Origin: JAYQPD01 sp046050105
Lineage (GTDB): Bacteria > Patescibacteriota > Minisyncoccia > Phycocordibacterales > UBA918
Length of the DNA: 7,980 nt
Direction: 5' to 3'
NCBI GenBank assembly: GCA_046050105.1
Contig: JBJOQE010000056.1
Coordinates: 1-7,980 of the forward strand
Each line of letters opens with the position of its first letter. Positions within the stretch are counted from its first letter, which is position 1. The notes beneath the pieces were generated by a model that was not told the DNA's origin, made no database searches, and was given only the letters and a program-made list of their open reading frames with translations. The translations under genes and the position numbers were made by a program. Positions 1 through 4,123 of the stretch are shown here, one piece after another.

Positions 1-492
1 GCAGGTGTCTTTAGTGAGATTCTCAACCTGTTCTATCGCATCAAGATATATATCAGGTCTCTGCGTTGCTTGTTTTTGAGAAATGGTGATCCGCATTCCC
101 TGCTCAACATATGAATCAACGCCACGTACTCCAATTTTAAAATCAGGAGACGTCAACAAGGTGCCTGGTAGTGAGCTTTCACTAACCACAGCGGTTTGCC
201 AGTCCTGAGGCAATCGCATACTCATACCACCAACCAATTCCGGAAATGCGACCAGTTCCAGCGCTTGGGTGGTAGGAATCATAGCCTGAGCAGTTGTATC
301 CGCAGACAGATCCTCACGCACCACTACCTTCTCCACCTCCACAACTTTCTCAGGCGCATACGTGTACCCTACATACCCACCTAGAAACGGCAGCAGAACG
401 AACAACAGCATGGCTGCATATTTTGATACTGGAGTTACTCTAAAAAAGAAATTATTTCGTCCTCCTGCTGCTTGTACATTTTCTTGATTCAT
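1..492 (-). CDS. Membrane-anchored protein of unknown function, 3' end beyond window
   Basis: An open frame of 164 codons runs from ATG at 492 off the left edge; only the N-terminal part is seen. Residues 1-23 are polar and basic (a cytoplasmic stub). Residues 25-45 form one hydrophobic segment (AAMLLFVLLPFLGGYVGYTY), followed by a Val/Glu-rich stretch (about 48-60) that would act as a stalk. An extracytoplasmic domain begins near residue 80. The segment around MSMRLPQDW (90-98) resembles the first strand of PsbP-like domains common in Patescibacteria, but that is inference and no diagnostic motif is present. Orientation would be N-in, with the domain outside. The gene is divergent from the one at 611. 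There is no Shine-Dalgarno; an extended -10 element lies 6 bases before ATG, so the mRNA is probably leaderless. The overall layout (one N-terminal TM, then a beta-rich domain) resembles the proteins at 6083 and 6890. Confidence 0.82.
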   Translation of the reverse strand, partial: MNQENVQAAGGRNNFFFRVTPVSKYAAMLLFVLLPFLGGYVGYTYAPEKVVEVEKVVVREDLSADTTAQAMIPTTQALELVAFPELVGGMSMRLPQDWQTAVVSESSLPGTLLTSPDFKIGVRGVDSYVEQGMRITISQKQATQRPDIYLDAIEQVENLTKDTC

Positions 493-507
493 TACTAAAT
501 GTTAGCA
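493..507 (-). promoter_or_regulatory. Extended -10 promoter for leaderless start at 492
   Basis: Read on the minus strand, TGC (507-505) directly precedes TAACAT (504-499), giving an extended -10 element. Six bases (498-493) then separate it from ATG. With normal sigma70 spacing the A of ATG would be at or next to +1. There is no purine-rich Shine-Dalgarno in these bases and no good -35, which fits an extended -10 promoter. Confidence 0.5.
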
Positions 508-545
508 CATTGTTACCACTCCTCAGTCTCGATGCCTGTGCAACA

Positions 546-573
546 CTCGACAACCCCCTACAAGCACTATATT
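546..573 (+). promoter_or_regulatory. Weak candidate promoter for the gene at 611
   Basis: TATATT (568-573) is a fair -10 box. CTCGAC (546-551), 16 bases upstream, is a poor -35. A start near 580 would give a leader of about 30 bases carrying the Shine-Dalgarno. The region is the short divergent intergenic space between the genes starting at 492 and 611. This is the least certain of the promoters listed. Confidence 0.3.
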
Positions 574-610
574 CTCTCGGCAGAAACTGAACCTCACAAG
601 GAGATAGTTC

Positions 611-1426
611 ATGGCTTTCCAGACTCGAATACTCACTCGTGCTGATATAGAAAAGATGCAGGCGTTTCACAGAGGTGAAATCCAGCTCCCTATCTGGATC
701 ACCTCGTGGAAACAGAAAATCGAAGACGAGACGCGCAACGTTGCTGCAGCAATCGCCCAAGAAGCACTCACGAAAGAACAGCAACAACACTACATGCATG
801 CAATCGTTAAGATGATGCGGAGAAAGGACTACTTGTACGATGTCTGGATGCAAGGCCTTCCATTCAAGACATGGGGTGACCTCGCACGCGAACGCCCGCC
901 CACAGGTGAAGATCTGTTTAAGTACACGGTCTTGGACACAGAGGATTTTCTCAACGGACCGGGAGTACCTGCGTTTGCGTTCTTTTTGAACAAAAGCTGG
1001 CCTGGCTTCCTCAGAGATTTCGCTCATACTCTACTCAGAGAGTGTGATCCTCTTCTTGAGGAAGCACTTACGCTAACGCCAGACATACGTCGCCTGCTCT
1101 CATACCCGGAACAGGTGTTTGGTACGAAAGATACACAAATCATCGAGACCCGCCTACTTGAGTGGGCTTGCACAGCACTTCCAAAGGATGCACCTCAGTA
1201 CACGAAGCGACTCATTGTAGCGAACGTGATGGTCGCGCTTGGAAATGAACTCGGCGCATGTGTAGAAATGGAGTTCGCACGCTGCGAAGCTGCTGAACCG
1301 CACTTTCCGCAACTCATGCAGAGCGGTGACTCTCAAGCCAACATCTTCCTAGAACAATCACAGAGATGGCAAATTGAGGTGATGCTCAAACTCTGGCCGA
1401 CTGACGAACAAAACCAAATGCAGTGA
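611..1426 (+). CDS. Cytosolic protein of unknown function, 271 aa
   Basis: AAGGAG at 598-603, seven bases before ATG, fixes the start; the stop is TGA at 1424-1426. I do not recognise the family. The protein is soluble, with no signal peptide or membrane segment. It looks mainly alpha-helical and is rich in Glu, Gln, Arg and Leu. Several Trp residues (29, 33, 79, 88, 130, 185, 253, 262) are spread through it, suggesting a well-packed globular domain. Cysteines at 145, 187, 217 and 225 are not arranged as a metal site. A Pro/Gly-containing hydrophobic stretch (about 116-135) splits a basic, helical N-terminal half (residues 31-73 look amphipathic) from a helical C-terminal half. It is transcribed alone, with its own terminator overlapping the stop codon. 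The reading frame is well supported; the function is open. Confidence 0.85.
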   Translation: MAFQTRILTRADIEKMQAFHRGEIQLPIWITSWKQKIEDETRNVAAAIAQEALTKEQQQHYMHAIVKMMRRKDYLYDVWMQGLPFKTWGDLARERPPTGEDLFKYTVLDTEDFLNGPGVPAFAFFLNKSWPGFLRDFAHTLLRECDPLLEEALTLTPDIRRLLSYPEQVFGTKDTQIIETRLLEWACTALPKDAPQYTKRLIVANVMVALGNELGACVEMEFARCEAAEPHFPQLMQSGDSQANIFLEQSQRWQIEVMLKLWPTDEQNQMQ

Positions 1427-1449
1427 GGAAACTTACTGCGTTTTTATTA
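1420..1449 (+). terminator. Intrinsic terminator overlapping the stop codon of the 611 gene
   Basis: GCAGTGA (1420-1426) pairs with TTACTGC (1433-1439), including one G-U pair, around the loop GGAAAC. It is followed by GTTTTTATT (1440-1448). The left arm contains the TGA stop, so the ribosome finishes on the hairpin itself. Confidence 0.7.
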
Positions 1450-1455
1450 CCCACC

Positions 1456-1502
1456 CCTCCACGTTAAAATGACTTGACAATATATATTTTCGTGTGTATA
1501 AA
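1456..1502 (+). promoter_or_regulatory. Strong sigma70-type promoter with shared upstream module
   Basis: The -35 is a perfect TTGACA (1474-1479), followed by a 17-base spacer and TATAAA (1497-1502) as the -10. Bases 1456-1481 match the promoter region at 2299-2324 in 24 of 26 positions: CCTCCACGTTAAAA, two differing bases, then ACTTGACAAT. ACGTTAAAA (1461-1469) lies 13 bases upstream of the -35 start in both copies. Downstream, TTTTCGT (1487-1493) is a degenerate version of the inverted partner found at the second promoter. It drives the zinc-ribbon gene at 1526, with an expected leader of about 17 bases. Confidence 0.8.
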
Positions 1503-1525
1503 TTATTTCAGTTGGAGGAAGAAAA

Positions 1526-1699
1526 ATGTCCGAGAGAGTTCACTGCCCGGAATGCGGGAGATTCACAAAAAAGAAGACTCTGGCAGAACTAGGTTCATGT
1601 CAGGTATGCGAGGACAAAGGTGTCGAAGCGCTCATGGCTGAAGAAGCAGAGCTAGACCCTCATGGTCCATGCGGTGATAACACACGTTCACGCGACTAA
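1526..1699 (+). CDS. Small zinc-ribbon protein, 57 aa
   Basis: ATG at 1526 is preceded by GGAGG (1514-1518) with a seven-base gap, and the frame closes at TAA 1697-1699. Two knuckles, CPEC (Cys7, Cys10) and CQVC (Cys25, Cys28), are spaced as in a treble-clef or zinc-ribbon fold binding one zinc ion. Between them lies a basic stretch (RFTKKK, 12-17) that could contact nucleic acid. The C-terminal half is acidic (AEEAELD) and ends in a polar tail with one more Cys (49). A near-consensus promoter, a good ribosome site and a terminator directly after it all indicate a real, well-expressed gene. Stand-alone zinc ribbons of this size may be regulators, anti-sigma-like factors or ribosome-associated proteins; the sequence does not decide. 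The shared promoter module links its regulation to the gene at 2385. Confidence 0.82.
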   Translation: MSERVHCPECGRFTKKKTLAELGSCQVCEDKGVEALMAEEAELDPHGPCGDNTRSRD

Positions 1700-1725
1700 T
1701 TTCTGCAAGTACCTGTAACGAGCAT

Positions 1726-1755
1726 GGTCGACTCATCAGAGACGACCTTTTCTAT
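1726..1755 (+). terminator. Intrinsic terminator after the zinc-ribbon gene
   Basis: GGTCGACTC (1726-1734) pairs with GAGACGACC (1739-1747), nine positions with one A-A mismatch, around the loop ATCA. TTTTCTATT follows directly. It lies 26 bases past the stop codon. Confidence 0.78.
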
Positions 1756-1792
1756 TCCTACAGCACACAAAGTTTTCGAACCACATCATCTC

Positions 1793-1826
1793 GGTGTAGA
1801 CAAATCGAAAATACACCAAAAATAGT
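1793..1826 (+). promoter_or_regulatory. Candidate promoter with inverted repeat before the GtrA gene
   Basis: TAGACA (1797-1802) matches the -35 consensus at 5 of 6 positions. AATAGT (1821-1826), 18 bases on, is a 4 of 6 match to a -10. A perfect 6-base inverted repeat, GGTGTA (1793-1798) and TACACC (1812-1817), overlaps the -35 and the spacer, as an operator would. Both elements are short and may be chance; an alternative -10 is TGTATT at 1831-1836. Confidence 0.35.
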
Positions 1827-1861
1827 GCGCTGTATTCACCGAATCAGTTCTGGAGAGTGCT

Positions 1862-2254
1862 ATGATTTCCATTATGGAAAAAATACTAGCATCCTCACGG
1901 GTGCGAATGTTGTTGGTGGGGGGAATAAGTTTGGTTGCTGCGTACGGCTCGTTCCTTGTTCTTCTCAGCATCGGAGTTCATTACCTCATCGCTTCCATTG
2001 CAAATTTCTTGATTTACCTTGCAGTGAACTTTACCCTCAATAAAACGTGGGCGTTCAAGAGTCAGGGAAATACAAAGAAGCAAGCCTTGGCACACACCAG
2101 TCTCCACCTCGGTAACCAACTACTCATAATGGTTGGACTATGGGTGCTGGTAGAAAGGGTTGGGATACCTGCTGCTTGGTCACAAGTAATAATGCAGAAT
2201 GTCGTGACAGCTCTAGTGTTCATCGTCACTCCAATCATTTTCAAACACAAATAA
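1862..2254 (+). CDS. GtrA-family membrane protein, 130 aa
   Basis: GtrA-like proteins are small four-helix membrane proteins. They are thought to help move polyprenyl-linked sugars across the cytoplasmic membrane for cell-envelope or O-antigen glycosylation, often beside a DPM1-type glycosyltransferase. Here the usual length (about 120-140 residues) and order are kept. Helices lie at about 16-37, 40-60, 85-102 and 107-127. There is an early Gly-Gly (20-21) in helix 1 and the family hallmark N-F-x-L-N-K-x-W-x-F at 56-65, just after helix 2. A basic loop (66-80) separates the two helix pairs. ATG at 1862 is chosen because GGAGAG (1852-1857) is well placed; a second ATG at 1874 has no ribosome site. 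No glycosyltransferase gene is adjacent in this window, so its partner must be elsewhere. It has its own terminator. Confidence 0.85.
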   Translation: MISIMEKILASSRVRMLLVGGISLVAAYGSFLVLLSIGVHYLIASIANFLIYLAVNFTLNKTWAFKSQGNTKKQALAHTSLHLGNQLLIMVGLWVLVERVGIPAAWSQVIMQNVVTALVFIVTPIIFKHK

Positions 2255-2264
2255 CCGCTTTTCG

Positions 2265-2293
2265 AAAACCGTTCGGAGGCGGTTTTTCTTTTC
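2265..2293 (+). terminator. Intrinsic terminator after the GtrA gene
   Basis: AAAACCG (2265-2271) pairs with CGGTTTT (2280-2286) around an eight-base loop, followed by a T-rich run to 2293. A wider alternative pairing uses AACCGC (2253-2258), overlapping the TAA stop, with GCGGTT (2279-2284). Either fold ends in the same T tract. Confidence 0.68.
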
Positions 2294-2298
2294 ACCCT

Positions 2299-2344
2299 CC
2301 TCCACGTTAAAACTACTTGACAATCGACACTTTTAACGTAAAGT
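2299..2344 (+). promoter_or_regulatory. Promoter with shared module and 9-bp palindrome around the -35
   Basis: The -35 is a perfect TTGACA (2317-2322). TAAAGT (2339-2344), 16 bases on, is a 4 of 6 match to a -10. Bases 2299-2324 match 1456-1481 in 24 of 26 positions. ACGTTAAAA (2304-2312) and TTTTAACGT (2331-2339) are a perfect 9-base inverted repeat with an 18-base centre that contains the -35. That geometry fits a dimeric regulator binding across the promoter, though no regulator gene is recognisable nearby. It would drive the gene at 2385 with a leader of about 33 bases. Confidence 0.68.
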
Positions 2345-2355
2345 GCTTTCAGTAT

Positions 2356-2371
2356 TGGCGGACATTCGCCA
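2356..2371 (+). promoter_or_regulatory. 5' UTR hairpin next to the ribosome site of the 2385 gene
   Basis: TGGCG (2356-2360) pairs with CGCCA (2367-2371) around GACATT, close to the expected 5' end of the mRNA. The last paired base is the first base of AGGAAAGGA, the ribosome site. The hairpin could protect the 5' end or tune access to the ribosome site. It is short, so the role is uncertain. Confidence 0.35.
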
Positions 2372-2384
2372 GGAAAGGAACACC

Positions 2385-2723
2385 ATGAACATTCAAAACA
2401 GGGTACCCTTCGCGAAGCGTTGCGAACTTGCGATTATGACCTTGCAGGGGCACCGCTCTGACATCGCAAAAATTCAGGAAGAGAACTTACTCACACTTGA
2501 GTCGATGCGAAATAGCTATGACGTGAAAGAAGGTGACGCTCCTGAGGTAAAAGAAATGCTCACAGAGTGGGCGAAAGAAGATACTACAAACCTTAAGGCC
2601 ACGTTCGAGAAAATGGCTGAGCATGCGTGGGATGCTGCCATAAAATCCACACGCACCATCTTTGGCGACGATGCCATTGATTTTGCACTCAGAGCTATCA
2701 AGAAGCAGACGAACGCCAACTGA
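2385..2723 (+). CDS. Small helical cytosolic protein of unknown function, 112 aa
   Basis: ATG at 2385 follows AAGGA (2375-2379) by five bases and the frame ends at TGA 2721-2723. An in-frame GTG at 2343 overlaps the predicted -10 and is not used here as the start. The protein is almost all predicted helix, rich in Ala, Glu, Lys and Met, with no Cys and a single Trp-containing turn in each of two regions (WAKED at about 63 and AWDAA at about 81). Heptad-like hydrophobic spacing over about 25-45 and 67-95 suggests a helical bundle or coiled coil. The look is loosely phasin-like or that of a small DNA- or surface-associated helical protein, but there is no specific signature and I do not assign a family. 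It shares its promoter module with the zinc-ribbon gene at 1526 and is followed by a strong terminator. Confidence 0.82.
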   Translation: MNIQNRVPFAKRCELAIMTLQGHRSDIAKIQEENLLTLESMRNSYDVKEGDAPEVKEMLTEWAKEDTTNLKATFEKMAEHAWDAAIKSTRTIFGDDAIDFALRAIKKQTNAN

Positions 2724-2737
2724 TACGCACCCACTAC

Positions 2738-2767
2738 GCCACCCTCATCCTGGGTGGCATTTTCATT
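2738..2767 (+). terminator. Intrinsic terminator after the 2385 gene
   Basis: GCCACCC (2738-2744) pairs perfectly with GGGTGGC (2752-2758) around a seven-base loop, followed by ATTTTCATT. It is separate from the minus-strand terminator that follows at 2781-2814. Confidence 0.82.
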
Positions 2768-2780
2768 ACCACTTCCCTCA

Positions 2781-2814
2781 TACTAAAAACACCCGCCACA
2801 CATGTGGGGGGTGT
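2781..2814 (-). terminator. Intrinsic terminator of the minus-strand helicase gene
   Basis: ACACCCGCCACA (2789-2800) and TGTGGGGGGTGT (2803-2814) form a near-perfect 12-base inverted repeat with one mismatch. Read on the minus strand it ends in GTGTTTTTAG. It starts three bases past the helicase stop codon. With the plus-strand terminator at 2738-2767 it insulates the two converging genes. Confidence 0.78.
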
Positions 2815-2817
2815 TGC

Positions 2818-3981
2818 TCAAGCGGCAGCGCGACGCAACCGACGCACAGGCCTACCTAGTTCCTCATCTCGTCTTTCAAACAAATCACAGAGTAACGCTT
2901 GCTGTGTTTTAAGAAACTCGAGTGCCTCTTTTTCTTCTTGTTCCAAATACCGCGTCCGGTGTTTGAGTTCACGCAAGAACCGATAGCCGTATTTGTAGTT
3001 CTTGTACATGCGTACATCAGTGGGTACTTCGTGGAGCATAAACCCCCACTTTGAAATGTCGATAATGTCACCCGAAGGGCGCGTGTAGACATTCGTGCCA
3101 CGCTCAATTTTTTGCGGCACGCCTTGGGCTTCTACACGTGGAGGTATACTCTTCACACTGAAGTAGCCTGTTTTCAAACCAAAGAGTGGTCGCGCGATAC
3201 GTCCAAGCTTCTGTGTAACCAGTGCCCAGTCGTCATGTTCGTTGTACTCAATGAGCACACCCTCTGCTGGAAAATTAAGCCCCTGTGCCAGCACGTTGGT
3301 GGCAATCACTACCTGGAGTTTACCCGACTTGAAATCAAACTGGGTTGTTACTCGCTCAAAACTGGGTGTATCGGCACTGAGTACACCCACTGATGATGCA
3401 TCAAGACCGAAGTGTTCGAGATACCATGCCACTTCATCTGCTTTTGGCACAAATTTCGTAAACACAATCGCAGACATCCCAACTTTCACTTTTCTGCAGA
3501 ACTCGCCGACGCCGATACCAATTTTTTCAGGTACATCGGTAAAAGGTTGGAGTACCGTTTCTTCAACATTCAGTATTGCCTTAACTTCTTTGCTTAAAGT
3601 GTCGGTGGCGGTCAGAAGAATGATTTCCTTCCCGGCACGTCTGTTTATGAGTATTTTCTCAAACAACGCACCGCCGCGATCTTCGTCGTTGAGGTAATGT
3701 GCCTCGTCAACAATGAGCGTGTCTTGCGCGATCACCTCGTTTCCGAGACCTTCGTACACACATACGCAGTTACCTTGTCGGTCACCAAAGTGCACCTCAC
3801 CCGTATCAACACGCGACACCTGCGGATAATCGTAGAAGATTTCGTAGGCGAGCTGCCTACATGGAACAAGCATCACAAAACTTTTTGCGTCTGCTTCTGT
3901 TTCTGTAATTGCCTTGTATGTTTTTCCGCATCCCGTAGCTCCGGTGTAGAGCTTGGTGATAGCCTTTTTTCTTTTAGCCAT
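2818..3981 (-). CDS. SF2 DEAH-box helicase, compact, 387 aa
   Basis: This protein has the ordered motifs of a superfamily 2 helicase, an ATP-driven enzyme that remodels or translocates along RNA or DNA. They are Walker A GATGCGKT (14-21), motif Ia-like PCRQLAYE (40-47), Walker B DEAH (92-95), motif III TAT (124-126), motif IV-like IVFTKF (172-177), motif V ATNVLAQGLNFP (227-238) and motif VI QKLGRIARP (257-265). Domain 1 spans roughly 8-130 and domain 2 roughly 155-275. Residues 276-330 are an unassigned linker. Residues 330-387 are a helical, charged tail ending in basic RRLRR. There is no accessory nuclease or Q-motif. Motif V and VI wording is loosely like Suv3-type or phage helicases, but the subfamily cannot be fixed. 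ATG at 3981 is chosen over an upstream ATG at 4083: GAGAGGAAG lies just before it and a promoter lies within the longer frame. It is a single-gene unit, divergent from the GH3 gene. Confidence 0.88.
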   Translation of the reverse strand: MAKRKKAITKLYTGATGCGKTYKAITETEADAKSFVMLVPCRQLAYEIFYDYPQVSRVDTGEVHFGDRQGNCVCVYEGLGNEVIAQDTLIVDEAHYLNDEDRGGALFEKILINRRAGKEIILLTATDTLSKEVKAILNVEETVLQPFTDVPEKIGIGVGEFCRKVKVGMSAIVFTKFVPKADEVAWYLEHFGLDASSVGVLSADTPSFERVTTQFDFKSGKLQVVIATNVLAQGLNFPAEGVLIEYNEHDDWALVTQKLGRIARPLFGLKTGYFSVKSIPPRVEAQGVPQKIERGTNVYTRPSGDIIDISKWGFMLHEVPTDVRMYKNYKYGYRFLRELKHRTRYLEQEEKEALEFLKTQQALLCDLFERRDEELGRPVRRLRRAAA

Positions 3982-4016
3982 TATCGTTCTTCCTCTCAAA
4001 GATCTTGTTTGCTTTA

Positions 4017-4044
4017 TTTTTATCACACGACCATCAGGTGTCAA
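4017..4044 (-). promoter_or_regulatory. sigma70-type promoter of the helicase gene
   Basis: On the minus strand a perfect TTGACA (4044-4039) is followed by 16 bases and TAAAAA (4022-4017). Transcription would start near 4010 and give a leader of about 28 bases containing the ribosome site. Its position downstream of the alternative ATG at 4083 supports the shorter protein. Confidence 0.62.
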
Positions 4045-4109
4045 TCGAAGTACGGCTCCAAGCGTGCGTGCGTTATGGCCCAACTTATATTTATATGCAG
4101 AGATAACGA

Positions 4110-4123
4110 TGTATACTTACTCT
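4110..4123 (+). promoter_or_regulatory. -10 box and leaderless start of the GH3 gene
   Basis: TG (4110-4111) directly precedes TATACT (4112-4117), followed by six bases (TACTCT) and ATG at 4124. The whole string TGTATACTTACTCTATGA recurs at 6069-6086 with one change. No Shine-Dalgarno is present and no good -35 is seen. The upstream ATG at 4109 overlaps the -10 and cannot be the start if this is the promoter. Confidence 0.65.

Noticed and set aside
452..1027. 191-codon open frame on the minus strand
   Set aside because: It overlaps both the left-edge gene and most of the 611 gene, has no ribosome site, and its product has no coherent domain pattern. The plus-strand gene has a good ribosome site and terminator.
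2343..2384. GTG start 14 codons upstream of the 2385 gene
   Set aside because: It overlaps the predicted -10 and has no ribosome site; ATG at 2385 has AAGGA at good spacing.
2385..2723. Phasin assignment for the helical protein
   Set aside because: Size and helix content fit loosely, but there is no phasin signature and no polyhydroxyalkanoate gene nearby.
3242..3697. 151-codon plus-strand frame opposite the helicase
   Set aside because: It is a shadow of the helicase coding strand with low-complexity Ser/Thr/Pro content and no ribosome site.
3982..4083. 34-residue N-terminal extension of the helicase from ATG at 4083
   Set aside because: The extension contains a TTGACA/TAAAAA promoter, and the ATG at 3981 has its own ribosome site directly before the normal start of a helicase core.
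3953..4123. Longer start for the GH3 protein, from ATG at 3953 or 4109
   Set aside because: The extension overlaps the divergent helicase and its promoter, and the ATG at 4109 overlaps the -10 box. Starting at 4124 puts the hydrophobic signal at the N-terminus as expected.
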